From Devosia sp. A16 (GTDB lineage Bacteria; Pseudomonadota; Alphaproteobacteria; Rhizobiales; Devosiaceae): a stretch of 64,000 nucleotides of DNA. Shown here piece by piece: positions 45,979 through 55,406 of the stretch. A program made the position numbers and the translations under genes. How positions within the stretch are numbered: position 1 is the stretch's first letter; every line of letters starts with the position of its first letter. Below the pieces are notes generated by a model. It was not told the origin of the DNA, ran no database searches, and worked only from the letters and a program-made list of their open reading frames with translations. Location of the stretch: NCBI RefSeq assembly GCF_001402915.1, contig NZ_CP012945.1, positions 3,573,501 through 3,637,500 of the forward strand, given 5' to 3'.

Positions 45979-48003
45979 TTACCCCGCGACCTTCGAGAAA
46001 TCCGCCACCTGCCGCATCGTATCGCGCAGTTTGGTGAGCAGGCTCAGGCGGTTGGCGCGGATCGCCGCGTCTGGATCGTTGACCAGCACCGCCTCGAAGA
46101 ACTTGTCGACCGGCTGGCGCAGCGTGGCGAGCGCGGTGATGGCGCCCCGATAGTCGTTGGCGGCGACCTTGGCGGCGACGGCGACATCCACCGAGGCGAT
46201 GGCCTCGGCCAGCGCCGCTTCCTCGTTGAGCGACAGCCGCGCCGGATCGATCGGGGCGGTAAAGCTCCGACCGTCCTTCTTCTCCTCGGCGGCGAGGATG
46301 TTGGCGGCGCGCTTGTAGCCGGCCAACAGGTTCCGGCCGTCTTCCGAGCCCAGCAGTTTCGACAGCGCTTCGACCCGCTCGGTGATCTCCAGCATGTCAT
46401 TGCTGTCCTTGCCGATCACCGCGTCGACCAGGTCGTGCCGGGCGCCGGCATCGCGCAGCGTCACCTTCAGCCGATCGTGGAAGAAGCTCAGCAGGTCCGG
46501 CTCGACCTCCAGCGGGAAACGCAGGTTGTTGTCGGTGACGATGCGGATGACGCCGAGCGCCGCGCGGCGCAGCGCGAACGGGTCGCGCGAGCCGGTCGGC
46601 TTTTCGTCGATCGACCAGAAGCCTTTGAGCGTATCGAGCTTGTCGGCCAAAGCCACCGCGATGGCGACCGGCTCGCCCGGTACCAGGTCCGTCGGGCCCA
46701 GCGGCTTGTAGTGGTCGGCGATCGCGTTGGCGATGGCCAGCGGCTCGCCCTGCGCCAGCGCATAGTAGCGGCCCATGATGCCCTGCAGCTCGGGGAATTC
46801 CCCGACCATCCCTGTGGTGAGGTCGGCCTTGGCCAGCATCGCGGCGCGCTTGGCCAGTTCGGGGTTGGCCCCGACCTTGGGCGCAATCTCGCCCGAAAGT
46901 TTCACCAGCCGCTCGACGCGCTGGAACTGCGTGCCCAGCTTGGCGTGGAACACACTCTCCTCGAGCTTGGGCAGGCCGTGCTCGAGCGGCAGCGAGAGGT
47001 CCGTCTGATAGAAGAACCGGGCGTCCGACAGGCGGGCGCGGATCACCCGTTCGTTGCCGGCGACGATGGTCTTGCCGCCATCGGCGGCGATCTGGTTCGA
47101 GGTGATGATGAAGAACGGCGCCAGCTTGCCCGCGCTGTCGCGCAGGCAGAAGCACTTCTGGTTGGCGCGGATGGTGGCGATGATCACTTCCTCGGGCACT
47201 TCGAGGAACGCCGGGTCGAACGAACCCATCATTACTACCGGCCACTCGACGAGCCCGGCGACTTCTTCGAGCAGCCCCTCGTCATGGATGACCGTCAGCC
47301 CCTGCGCGAAGGCGAGGTTGTCGGCGTCGGCCTTGATGATTTCCTTGCGCCGGTCGATGTCGAGCACGACCTTGGCCTTTTCCAGCGCCTGCACGTAATC
47401 GTCGAAGCGCTTTACCCGGATCGCCTCGGGGGCGAGGAAACGGTGGCCGAATGTGGTCTGGCCCGAAGCGACGGTGTTCGACTTGAATGGAATGACCACG
47501 GGCTCGTCATTGTCGGTGCCGAAGGTGGCGGTGATGGCGCGCAGCGGCCGCACCCAGGTCAGCCCGCCATTGCCCCACTGCATGGATTTCGGCCAGTCGA
47601 AGCCGGTGATCACCTTGGGCAGCAGCGCGGCGAGGATGTCGGTGGCTTCGGCGCCCGCCTTGTCGATATGGGCGACGTAGAACTCACCCTTCTTGGGGTC
47701 GCTCTCGATCTTGGCCTCGGCGATCGAGCCGAGCCCGGCCGCCTTCAGAAAGCCGTCGATCGCCTGCTGCGGTGAGCCGACGCGGGGGCCCTTGCGCTCT
47801 TCGCGCGTATCTGGCGAACGGGCCGGCAGCCCGGTCACGGTCAGCGCCAGCCGGCGCGGCGTGACGAACGCCTTGGCGCCCTCGTAGACGAGGCCCGCAT
47901 CGACCAGCGCATTGGTCACGGCCTTCTTCAGATCCTCGGCTGCCTTGCGCTGCATGCGCGCAGGGATTTCTTCCGAGAACAGTTCGACGAGGAGTTCGGG
48001 CAT
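45979..48003 (-). CDS. glyS: Glycyl-tRNA synthetase beta subunit
   Basis: A 674-residue beta subunit of the tetrameric bacterial glycyl-tRNA synthetase, near the usual 690-700. [20 protein letters not shown] is the diagnostic start; [18 protein letters not shown] and the C-terminal DALR-type anticodon domain follow. It charges tRNA-Gly with the alpha subunit (glyQ), which is not adjacent here. It is downstream of the DUF2207 gene by 76 bases and followed by a family A element. Confidence 0.97.
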   Translation of the reverse strand: MPELLVELFSEEIPARMQRKAAEDLKKAVTNALVDAGLVYEGAKAFVTPRRLALTVTGLPARSPDTREERKGPRVGSPQQAIDGFLKAAGLGSIAEAKIESDPKKGEFYVAHIDKAGAEATDILAALLPKVITGFDWPKSMQWGNGGLTWVRPLRAITATFGTDNDEPVVIPFKSNTVASGQTTFGHRFLAPEAIRVKRFDDYVQALEKAKVVLDIDRRKEIIKADADNLAFAQGLTVIHDEGLLEEVAGLVEWPVVMMGSFDPAFLEVPEEVIIATIRANQKCFCLRDSAGKLAPFFIITSNQIAADGGKTIVAGNERVIRARLSDARFFYQTDLSLPLEHGLPKLEESVFHAKLGTQFQRVERLVKLSGEIAPKVGANPELAKRAAMLAKADLTTGMVGEFPELQGIMGRYYALAQGEPLAIANAIADHYKPLGPTDLVPGEPVAIAVALADKLDTLKGFWSIDEKPTGSRDPFALRRAALGVIRIVTDNNLRFPLEVEPDLLSFFHDRLKVTLRDAGARHDLVDAVIGKDSNDMLEITERVEALSKLLGSEDGRNLLAGYKRAANILAAEEKKDGRSFTAPIDPARLSLNEEAALAEAIASVDVAVAAKVAANDYRGAITALATLRQPVDKFFEAVLVNDPDAAIRANRLSLLTKLRDTMRQVADFSKVAG

Positions 48004-48079
48004 CTCTTAACCGGGCGTTTGAAAGCGCGGTTTGCCTAGCAAGGGCAGGGGAGATTGTCCATTGCGGGGTTGGGGCCCG

Positions 48080-50128
48080 CTACCAACCGCCGCCGCCGCC
48101 GCCACCACCGCCGCCTCCGGAACCACCGCCGCCACCGCCGCCGCTGGAAAAGCCCGAGCCGGACGAAGAGCTCGGCTGTGCCGCGACCATCGCGGCGCTC
48201 ATGCCGGACGCGACCGACGACACCGAGTTGGCAAAGCCACCTGAACTGCTCGACCAGTCGCGTCCGCTATAGAAGCCCGGTGCGTAGCTGCTGCCCCGGG
48301 CATCCGCCACGGCGTTGCGGGCGAGCTCTGCCTCAAAATGCTCCGACCACGGCTTTTCGACGCCGAGCGCAATGGCATAGGGCAGGATGCGCTCGAACCG
48401 TTCCACCGTCATCGGCGGTTCGTTCGTCATGTTCAGCCGGTTCTTCTCGGCGGTGTTCATGTACATCTTGAAGCCGTCGAGTTGGTCCATGACCTTGCGG
48501 CCCTGCACGGTGGGCGCCCGCATCAGCACGGCGAACACCACGTTGATGAAAATGATCGAGGCGGCGCCGATCAGCGCCATGTCTGGCCGGAAATCGCTGA
48601 GAAAGCTCGACGCGGCGCCCAACAGGTTGCCGCCGAAGATGACGACCCAGACGCCGATAATGATCTTGGCGATGATCGGGCTGGACCAGAACCCCCTGAG
48701 GATACCGGCAAAAATGCCGAGGAAAAGGGCGCCGACCCCCGCGAACACCAGCGTCACCGGATCGATCAGGTCGAGCACCACCATGGCAAGCAGCAGCAGC
48801 GCCGAGAAGGCGACACCGATCACGACGTAACCGGTATTGTTGCGGAAATAGACCAGGCGGTTCTCGGTTTCGATGGCCGAAACGAACTGCCCGCGCGTCT
48901 CATTGAGCTTGGGGCCGGTGGTCGTGTTGACGGTTACCTTGCCCTGCGAACGGAAGTAATCGAACAGCAGCCGCTCGGCCGCCCCGAGGTCGTCGGGCGG
49001 CGCCTTGCCGGTCACCGTTACGCTCAAGGTCTTGCCTGGGTTGTCGATCTTCACCAGCCCCTTGACGCCGAGGTCGAAGATCGAGGCGGTGAAGGCGGTC
49101 CAGCCGCCTTTCTGCCAGCCCATGCCGTCGACATATTCGGCGAGCCCCGGCGAGAATCCCTGGGGCGGGTGAAACAGCGGGATGATCGTGCCCTTCTTCG
49201 GGTCACGCCCGACCGCGCCCCAGGCAATGAGATTGTAGAGCAGCACCAGTCCCACCGCGATGCCGGGGGCCACGATGTCGCGGTGGTCGCTCAGCCAGTA
49301 GAGCAGCCGGTCCAACCCCTGTGGCTCCGCCAGAATACCCTTCTGAAACGATGCTGCGACGCTTAGTCCTTCGCCCGAGGCGAGCGGCCGGTTCGCCCGG
49401 AAGGTCGCGGTGTTCTCCGAAGTCCGTGTGATGTTGACGGCTTGCTCGGTCGAGCCGGGCGCGCCGGTATAGCCGATCAGCCGGTCGATCAGCGCGCCCT
49501 TGGGCAGGGTGATCGAGGCGACTGCTACATCGATCGGAAAGTTCCAGTAGTTGCCGGTGGCGTTCCAGTAGAGCTCGTCATGGTCGGCAAAGCTCCGGCC
49601 CATCCGGCTCATCGAATAGTGGATGGTGTATTTGTGCTTGCCGTAGCTCAGCAGCACATCGGCGTCGCCGATGCGGATGCGCTTGAAGCCGGCGGCGAGG
49701 TTCTCCAGCGAATAGGGCTCGGCGCGGCCATCGCGCAGCACCGTCTTCACCGTAAGGGTGGAGCGCAGGCGCGAGTTGTCCGGATTGATCAGGACGAGCG
49801 GGATGTCGCGAAAGATGCCGCGACGGATCTCGTAACCCTCGGCGTTGACCTCGATGGTCTCGATGACATCGACCGAACCGTCGATGTTGAGGGTGATGGC
49901 GGACGAGAACGAGGTTATGGCTTCCCGCGCGCTGGCGGGGAGGGCGAAAATCAGGGTGAGGAGCGCAATGACGAGAGTCAGCGCTCGCCGCCACCCCCCT
50001 CCCGTCCTCCCCCACAAGGGGGGAGGTGCCGGCCGGTGCTTGGGCCCGATAGCGTCACGATCACCGCCTTGCACCTCCCCCCTTGTGGGGGAGGATGGGA
50101 GGGGGGTGGCCAAGCGCTCGATGCTCAT
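48080..50128 (-). CDS. DUF2207 membrane protein with glycine-rich tail
   Basis: A protein of up to 682 residues. After a signal-like helix (LVIALLTLIFALPASA) comes the DUF2207 domain, several transmembrane segments in the middle and second half, and a C-terminus of Ser and almost only Gly (GSGGGGGGGGGGGW). The function is unknown; DUF2207 proteins are commonly encoded beside LemA, as here. The start is uncertain: the first 40 codons from the ATG at 50128 lie in a family A element. Internal TTG and GTG codons inside the element would give shorter forms with a signal peptide, e.g. from the LWGRTGGGW segment. Confidence 0.85.
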   Translation of the reverse strand: MSIERLATPLPSSPTRGEVQGGDRDAIGPKHRPAPPPLWGRTGGGWRRALTLVIALLTLIFALPASAREAITSFSSAITLNIDGSVDVIETIEVNAEGYEIRRGIFRDIPLVLINPDNSRLRSTLTVKTVLRDGRAEPYSLENLAAGFKRIRIGDADVLLSYGKHKYTIHYSMSRMGRSFADHDELYWNATGNYWNFPIDVAVASITLPKGALIDRLIGYTGAPGSTEQAVNITRTSENTATFRANRPLASGEGLSVAASFQKGILAEPQGLDRLLYWLSDHRDIVAPGIAVGLVLLYNLIAWGAVGRDPKKGTIIPLFHPPQGFSPGLAEYVDGMGWQKGGWTAFTASIFDLGVKGLVKIDNPGKTLSVTVTGKAPPDDLGAAERLLFDYFRSQGKVTVNTTTGPKLNETRGQFVSAIETENRLVYFRNNTGYVVIGVAFSALLLLAMVVLDLIDPVTLVFAGVGALFLGIFAGILRGFWSSPIIAKIIIGVWVVIFGGNLLGAASSFLSDFRPDMALIGAASIIFINVVFAVLMRAPTVQGRKVMDQLDGFKMYMNTAEKNRLNMTNEPPMTVERFERILPYAIALGVEKPWSEHFEAELARNAVADARGSSYAPGFYSGRDWSSSSGGFANSVSSVASGMSAAMVAAQPSSSSGSGFSSGGGGGGGSGGGGGGGGGGGW
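49990..50110. repeat. Family A element, copy 8, inside the DUF2207 5' end
   Basis: Two 40-base arms (49990-50029 and 50071-50110) are reverse complements at 39 of 40 positions with a 41-base loop. It is the best-conserved copy in the window and covers the apparent start of the DUF2207 gene. Confidence 0.85.
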
Positions 50129-50141
50129 GCTGGAGCTGAAA

Positions 50142-50699
50142 TCAGAACTTTACCGAAGGCACGGCGCGGTCGGCCTCGTTCTCCAGCTCGAAATATTCCG
50201 CCTTCTCGAACTTGAAGGCGTTGGCGACGACGTTGGAGGGGAAGCTCTCGACCGCGGTGTTCAGGTTGCGCACCGAGCCGTTGTAGTAGCGGCGCGCCAG
50301 CTGGATCTCGTCTTCGACGTTCTGCAGCGCACTCTGGAACTCGAGGAAAGTCGTGTTGGCCTTGAGGTCCGGATAGGCTTCGGCGATGGCCAGCAGCTTG
50401 CCCAGCGCGCCCGACAGCGCACCTTCGAGGGCGCTGCGCTCGGCCGGGCCCGCATTGGAACCGGCGGTGGCGGCGGCGCGCGCCTGGGTGACGGCCTCGA
50501 GCGTTTCGCGCTCATGGCCCATGTAACCTTTCACCGTCTCCATCAGGTTGGGGATCATGTCGGTGCGGCGTTTCAACTGCACATCGATGCCCGACCAGCC
50601 CTCTTCCTTGAGCTGCCGTTTCGACACCAGGTCGTTGTAGACGAAGATCGCGTAGCCGATGGCGGCGACGACGATCGCCAGAATGATCAGCCCAGTCAT
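50142..50699 (-). CDS. LemA family protein
   Basis: A 185-residue LemA protein: a single N-terminal helix (LIILAIVVAAIGYAIFVYN) followed by a helical bundle with RRTDMIPNLMETVKGYM and the C-terminal LARRYYNGSVRNLN and FPSNVVA segments, all typical. The role of LemA is unknown; it may be a membrane organiser or receptor with its DUF2207 neighbour. The ATG at 50699 has GGAGG just before it. The DUF2207 frame begins 13 bases after its stop. Confidence 0.92.
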   Translation of the reverse strand: MTGLIILAIVVAAIGYAIFVYNDLVSKRQLKEEGWSGIDVQLKRRTDMIPNLMETVKGYMGHERETLEAVTQARAAATAGSNAGPAERSALEGALSGALGKLLAIAEAYPDLKANTTFLEFQSALQNVEDEIQLARRYYNGSVRNLNTAVESFPSNVVANAFKFEKAEYFELENEADRAVPSVKF

Positions 50700-50878
50700 G
50701 GAGTCCTCCGCAGGGTGACGCCCTGATGCCCGTAAGGTGGCACCGCAGCGTGGGTACCGCAATTGAATTGCGTCGGCTGAATAGGAAATGAACGTGTTTC
50801 TGCAACGGCTTCGCGGCGCCGACTGACTCTCAGGATGAACTTGAATTCCGCAAACTGATCGTGTGAACCGGTTTCAGG

Positions 50879-51073
50879 TTATTCGTCGTCGCCAGCTTGC
50901 CTCGCGGCCTCGAGCACCGGGTCGACCTTGTGCTTCTTCCTGCGCGTGTAGGTCTTTGAATCCGTTTCGACCCGGGGCTGAAACTGCCCCTCCCGCAGCA
51001 ATTTCGCCGCAGCGTTGCGCGGCGCCGCCTGCTTGCGTGTCAAGGTGACGGTGATCTTGTGGTCCTTGGCCAT
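50879..51073 (-). CDS. Small basic protein, resembles ribosome-rescue factor ArfA
   Basis: A 64-residue basic protein (MAKDHKITVTLTRKQ...). The stretch RNAAAKLLREGQFQPRVE followed by YTRRKKHK is very like the ArfA pattern NALxxLL...FxxRVE...YxRKxKH. ArfA frees stalled ribosomes together with a release factor. The similarity is from pattern recognition only and the family is best known from beta- and gammaproteobacteria. It is downstream of the 49-residue gene (19 bases) and probably in the moaB unit. No clear RNase III-like hairpin, as in E. coli arfA, is seen at its 3' end. Confidence 0.65.
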   Translation of the reverse strand: MAKDHKITVTLTRKQAAPRNAAAKLLREGQFQPRVETDSKTYTRRKKHKVDPVLEAARQAGDDE

Positions 51074-51092
51074 GCCTCAGAATAGCCCGGAC

Positions 51093-51242
51093 TCAGTGCC
51101 GCTTGAAGTATTGCACTTCGCGCTCGTGCTTTTCGGCCGCCTCGCGCGTCCCGAACGTACCGAGGTTGCGCCGCTTGCCGGTCTTGGGGTCAGTCTTTCT
51201 GGAGTAGAGCCGGTATTCGCCGGACTTGAGCTTGCGGATCAT
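51093..51242 (-). CDS. 49-residue conserved small basic protein
   Basis: A 49-residue protein MIRKLKSGEYRLYSRK..., continuing with KTGKRRNLGTFGTRE and ending EREVQYFKRH. The RBS AAGGAGAG before the ATG is strong. I recognise the type as widely present in Hyphomicrobiales with no known function. The repeated basic residues suggest nucleic-acid or ribosome binding; this is a guess. It lies between moaB and the ArfA-like gene with gaps of 48 and 19 bases. Confidence 0.75.
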   Translation of the reverse strand: MIRKLKSGEYRLYSRKTDPKTGKRRNLGTFGTREAAEKHEREVQYFKRH

Positions 51243-51290
51243 CGGAACTCTCCTTTTGCCGGAGAGAACGTTGGCGAGCCGCTGCCGTTC

Positions 51291-51827
51291 CTACCGCTCG
51301 GCGAGCCGCGGCATCAGTTCGACGAAGTTGCAGGGCTTATGCCGGTTGTCGAGCTGAGCGCGCAGGATTCCTTCCCAGGCATCGCGGCAGGCGCCCCGCG
51401 AACCGGGCAGTACGAAGACGAAAGTCTCGCCGATCAGCCCGCCGGTGGCGCGCGACTGCAGCGTCGAGGTGCCGACGGTGGTCGACGAGTACTGGTGGAA
51501 CAGCACCGAGAAGCCATCCATCCGCTTCTGGAACAGTGGCTCGAGGGCCTCCGGCGTCACGTCGCGACCGGAAAAGCCGGTGCCGCCGGTGGTGATGACG
51601 GCGTCGACCGCCGGGTTCACCACCCATTCCATCACCTTGGCGCGGATCTGGTGGATATCGTCGCGCACCACGGCGCGCTCGAAGCAGTTGTGACCGTCGG
51701 TCTCCATCAGCGACTTGAGCAGCGCCCCGGCGGTGTCGGTCTCGAGCGTCCGCGTGTCGGACACCGCCAGCACGGCGATGGATAGCGGCGTGAAAGCCCG
51801 GCTCTGGTCGAGTTCGGATTTGAACAT
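51291..51827 (-). CDS. moaB: Molybdenum cofactor biosynthesis protein MoaB
   Basis: A 178-residue protein of the MoaB/MogA fold. The family motif TTGGTGFSGRDVTPEAL (79-95) is intact, along with SDTRTLETDTAG near the start. It adenylylates molybdopterin or a related step in molybdenum cofactor synthesis. The ATG at 51827 is chosen; an upstream frame to 51980 crosses the porin terminator. Other moa genes are not nearby. Confidence 0.94.
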   Translation of the reverse strand: MFKSELDQSRAFTPLSIAVLAVSDTRTLETDTAGALLKSLMETDGHNCFERAVVRDDIHQIRAKVMEWVVNPAVDAVITTGGTGFSGRDVTPEALEPLFQKRMDGFSVLFHQYSSTTVGTSTLQSRATGGLIGETFVFVLPGSRGACRDAWEGILRAQLDNRHKPCNFVELMPRLAER

Positions 51828-51901
51828 GAGATTCCCCGCCTGCGATATGAGCCAGCCAAGTCGCCCTTTTCCAACCGAACATAAGGGAAAGCAAGCATTG
51901 C

Positions 51902-51938
51902 AAACAAAAACAGGTCCGGCCGTAGGGCCGAACCTGTT
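51902..51938 (-). terminator. Rho-independent terminator of the first Omp gene
   Basis: On the minus strand AACAGGTTCGGCC / GGCCGGACCTGTT pairs over 13 bases with one mismatch and a 4-base loop, followed by TTTTTGTTTG. Confidence 0.85.
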
Positions 51939-51957
51939 GTCACAAGGCTTATCGTGG

Positions 51958-52689
51958 TCAGAAGCTGTAGTTGAGGCCAACCTTCACGAGATGGGCGCTG
52001 ACGGTGACGTTGCCTTCCTCGTCAGCCAGCACTTCGTCCGAGGGAGCGACGAAGTCGGTGCTGCCCAGGTTGATATAGTTGTACTCGGCCTTGAGGCTGA
52101 GGTTCTCCGCAACTCCCAGTTCGACGCCGGCGCCCACCACATAGCCAACGGCCGTTACGGTTGCGTCGGCAGTCCGCCCCGGGGTGAACTCGTTGTCCGT
52201 CAGGTCACCGTTGGTGACGTCAACGCTACCTGCGGCGAGACCGGCAGTTCCGTAGATCAGCAGGGCATCGGAAGCAAAGCCCACGCGACCGCGCAAAGTG
52301 CCGAGCGCCTTGATCGTGGTTTCATAACCGTCATTACTGGGGCTGCCATCAGGATTGGTAAAGCCGGTGATGTTTGCCCAGGCCAGATCACCCTCGATGC
52401 CGAAAACCAGATTGTCCTGCTGGACGTTGAAACCGGCGGTACCGCCGATAAACCCACCGCTGATGTCGACGGCTACAAAGTCATCGTCGAGATAGCCCAG
52501 CGCGTCGAACGTGATCTCCTGATCGCCACTGCCGGCGCCATAGCCACCGTTGATGCCGGCATAGAAGCCGTTCCAGTCGTACGTCGCAGCCGTAACGACC
52601 GCAGCTGGCTCATCAACGACAAGATCGGCTGCGAACGCCGAACTCGTCATGCACAACGCCGCTGCGAGCAGCCCGATGCTCGTCCTCAT
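51958..52689 (-). CDS. Omp25/31-like outer membrane beta-barrel protein
   Basis: A 243-residue protein with a signal peptide ending AFAAD, then LVVDEPAAVV and TYDWNGFYAGINGGYGAG, the hallmark start of Omp25/31-type eight-stranded barrels of Hyphomicrobiales. It ends in VKVGLNYSF with the usual terminal Phe. The start at 52689 has GGAG 7 bases upstream. It is probably an abundant porin-like or structural protein. A paralogue lies at 60802-61470. Confidence 0.92.
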   Translation of the reverse strand: MRTSIGLLAAALCMTSSAFAADLVVDEPAAVVTAATYDWNGFYAGINGGYGAGSGDQEITFDALGYLDDDFVAVDISGGFIGGTAGFNVQQDNLVFGIEGDLAWANITGFTNPDGSPSNDGYETTIKALGTLRGRVGFASDALLIYGTAGLAAGSVDVTNGDLTDNEFTPGRTADATVTAVGYVVGAGVELGVAENLSLKAEYNYINLGSTDFVAPSDEVLADEEGNVTVSAHLVKVGLNYSF

Positions 52690-52826
52690 TTTGAGTCTCC
52701 AAAAAACCTCCATCACAGAATGCCGAAATTCTCAGCGCTCGTCTGTAGCGGTTCGGCAACATGGGGAAGTATTCCGGCTCTGTGTGCTTGAGGCCGGCAG
52801 TCAACCGTGAGGCTCGACTCCCAAAC

Positions 52827-54197
52827 TCAGCCGGCGTCTTTCGGTTCATCTGTATTCGTCCTGGGGCCGGTTTCAACCACGATCGTCGGCTCCACCGGAT
52901 CGGGCACCAGGATCTCGGTCTGCTCGGGCTGAGCTGCGGGTGTGGCGGCAGGGCGGGGCGTCGGCTTTTCGTCGCCGCGCGGGTCGAGCGTCACTGTGCC
53001 GGGGGAAACGCCCTTCTCGGCGCTCATGGCGCGGAAGCGCACGCGACCCGAGGCGTCGCGTACCGGGCGGATCCGCATGCGCAGGAACGCCGTGACCGCG
53101 AGCGCGCCGTGGAAGGTGGCCGTAACGATGAACAGGCCGACCGGCGCGATGGCGTTCATCACCCAGCTGGCGATGATCGGCCCGATGGCGAGCCCTATGC
53201 CCAGGATCAGCAGCATGCCGCCGGCGACGCGCCCGAACTCGCCCTCCCTCGCGAAGTCATTCGCGTGCGCCACGGCGATGGCATAGAGCGGGTAGGCGCC
53301 GAAGCCGTAGAGCCCGAACAGAATGAACATCAGCACGCCGCTGCTGGGGTTGAGCAGCACGGTCACGAGGCCAATCAGCGCCGAAAAGCCGCTGAGCCCG
53401 ACGATTACCAGCCGGCGGTCGATCTTGTCGGAAAGCCGCCCGAACGGCGTCTGCGCCACGGCGCCGACCACGGCGGTGACGGCGAACAGGTAGGCGATCG
53501 TCGAGGCATCGAGCTTCTGCTCGAAGCCATAGACCGGCGCCAGCGTGCCGAAGGTGCCGTTGGCCATGCCGCAGGCGAAGGCCGCGATCACCGCCAGCGG
53601 CGAGGTCTTGTAGAGCAGCACCACGTCCAGCCGCGCCGACGAGATCGGTCGCGGCTGCGGCGTTGAGGTCAGCGCGCTCGGCAGCAGCGCGCAGATGAAG
53701 GCGATGGCGCCGACCACGAACGGGATGTGGCCGAAGGTTCCGGTCACCGCCATGGCGAGCTGGCCAACCGTCGACGCGGCCATGTTGATGGTGGTGTAGA
53801 CCGAAAAGATCGTGCCGCGGCTGCGGTTGTCCGCCACTTCGTTCAGCCAGCTCTCGACGATCATCGCCGCGCCGGCAAAGCAGAAGCCGGAAAAGGCGCG
53901 TAGCACGATCCAGCCGATGTCCTGAACCCAAAGCAGGTTAAGCAGGATGGTGACCGTGCCGATTGCCGCCATGATGGAATAGGCTCGGATGTGCCCGACC
54001 CGTTTCACCAGCAGTGGCACGGTGATCGAACCGGCGACGAACCCCACCGACCAGCCGGTGCCGATGAGGCCCAGCGCCGTCAGCGAGAACCCTTCCTCGG
54101 CGCCGCGCACCGAAAGCAGAAGGCCCTGCAGGCCGCCTCCGAACATCAGGAGTGCCGAGCCGATGAACAGGGCATAGATCTTGAGGGCGGAGGACAT
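52827..54197 (-). CDS. MFS transporter (YcaD-like)
   Basis: A 456-residue MFS protein with about 12 helices, then a hydrophilic C-terminal tail of about 70 residues (PRGDEKPTPRPAATPAAQPEQ). Helix 4-5 region WLNEVADNRSRGTIFSVYTT, and FGFGAYPLYAIAVAHANDF, place it in the YcaD/drug-sugar branch. Substrate unknown. The ATG at 54197 is chosen; a GTG at 54242 would add 15 residues without signal character. It is isolated between an Omp and a nucleoside hydrolase. Confidence 0.85.
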   Translation of the reverse strand: MSSALKIYALFIGSALLMFGGGLQGLLLSVRGAEEGFSLTALGLIGTGWSVGFVAGSITVPLLVKRVGHIRAYSIMAAIGTVTILLNLLWVQDIGWIVLRAFSGFCFAGAAMIVESWLNEVADNRSRGTIFSVYTTINMAASTVGQLAMAVTGTFGHIPFVVGAIAFICALLPSALTSTPQPRPISSARLDVVLLYKTSPLAVIAAFACGMANGTFGTLAPVYGFEQKLDASTIAYLFAVTAVVGAVAQTPFGRLSDKIDRRLVIVGLSGFSALIGLVTVLLNPSSGVLMFILFGLYGFGAYPLYAIAVAHANDFAREGEFGRVAGGMLLILGIGLAIGPIIASWVMNAIAPVGLFIVTATFHGALAVTAFLRMRIRPVRDASGRVRFRAMSAEKGVSPGTVTLDPRGDEKPTPRPAATPAAQPEQTEILVPDPVEPTIVVETGPRTNTDEPKDAG

Positions 54198-54386
54198 GGC
54201 GCTTTCTGCGGTTAACGGGGCCTGAGGCGCTTGCCCTGACACTCAGACCAAATTCGGGCAGTTGGTTCAACCACCGAGATTATTTCGGATGCCAGCCATT
54301 CGTCTCAGCGCTGCGGGCGTGTCGGTCGAAGGGCCAGGCAAAAACCTGGCCGCTGGGCCCATTCCACATCGTCCCCGTGACGCCGC

Positions 54387-55307
54387 TCACCGTTCTCCGG
54401 CGTGCGACGCCAGCTTGGCGATGAAGTCCCGCATGATCGGGTTGCGCTTGACCTGCGTGACATAGCGCATCGGATGGCGCGCCCGGTCGACGCTGTAGGT
54501 GACCTCAGTGGTCAGGATCGGCGTGGGCACGATGACGCTGGGGGCCCAATCGGGATCGAGCAGCCAACCAACCGGCGCCATGTCCCAGATTTCCTTGGCC
54601 CAACCGACATGGTCGGTTTCGTATTCCTTGAAGCGCTGCGCCAGGAACCGGCCGATTTCGCCATGGGGTTCGACGTATCGCTCGATCTCCGGGACGGTGG
54701 AGTGCAGGTGCGACACCACCCCCATGCATGGCATCAGCACCAATGGCACACCGGAATCGAACAACACCTGCGCGCCGCCGACGTCCTGGCGCAGGTTGAA
54801 CTCGCGCTGGTGCGGCCACTCCAGCGCGTGACCTCCCAGCCAGACGACGACCGTGCGGTCGATGATGTCGGGCGCCGCCAGCAGCGCCGAGGCGATGTTG
54901 CTGATGGCGCCGATGGCAATCACGTATAGCGGGTTGTCCGGGGAGCCGGATCGCGCCCGGGCGATGAGATCGTCGACCGCCGGAGCACGCTGGGGACGTT
55001 TGCCGGCGCCGACATAGTCGGTGACGCCGCGATGGGCGAAACCGGCATGGGGCACCTCCAACCGTGCGAGCAAGGCGAGGATCTCGCCGTAGCTCAGTTC
55101 CATACCCTCGGCCGGACCGCTGGAGCGGTCGTTGAAGAACGGTGCGGCATAGATTGCTTGCAAGTCCAGTCGCTCGGGCGAGAGCAAGGCCTGCACCACC
55201 GCGAACTGGTCATCGATCTCGTTGTAGGTGTCGGTGTCCAGCACCACACGCAACCGGCCGCTGCGTGGCGCCAGCAGCGCCAGCCGCTGGGGATCGGAAA
55301 GGCTCAA
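54387..55307 (-). CDS. Nucleoside hydrolase
   Basis: A 306-residue protein of the inosine-uridine nucleoside hydrolase family. The calcium-binding DTDTYNEIDD motif is intact near the N-terminus (from residue 24). It cleaves the N-glycosidic bond of nucleosides. The TTG at 55307 is chosen because GGAGG lies 6 bases upstream; upstream codons are unlikely. No signal peptide or transport genes are adjacent. Substrate choice cannot be told from sequence. Confidence 0.88.
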   Translation of the reverse strand: MSLSDPQRLALLAPRSGRLRVVLDTDTYNEIDDQFAVVQALLSPERLDLQAIYAAPFFNDRSSGPAEGMELSYGEILALLARLEVPHAGFAHRGVTDYVGAGKRPQRAPAVDDLIARARSGSPDNPLYVIAIGAISNIASALLAAPDIIDRTVVVWLGGHALEWPHQREFNLRQDVGGAQVLFDSGVPLVLMPCMGVVSHLHSTVPEIERYVEPHGEIGRFLAQRFKEYETDHVGWAKEIWDMAPVGWLLDPDWAPSVIVPTPILTTEVTYSVDRARHPMRYVTQVKRNPIMRDFIAKLASHAGER

Positions 55308-55406
55308 CTCGGTCCTCCATTTTTCGATGAATGGACCAGCGCCGCGGCGTCGCCGCAAGCTAGACCAATGGCGCGGGCTGCATCGATGCGACCGAGGCGA
55401 ACGCCG

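Noticed and set aside
45631-47775. A 714-codon plus-strand frame opposite glyS
   Set aside because: glyS is unambiguous on the minus strand; the plus-strand translation is Arg/Gly/Asp-rich with no recognisable domain and begins inside a repeat element.
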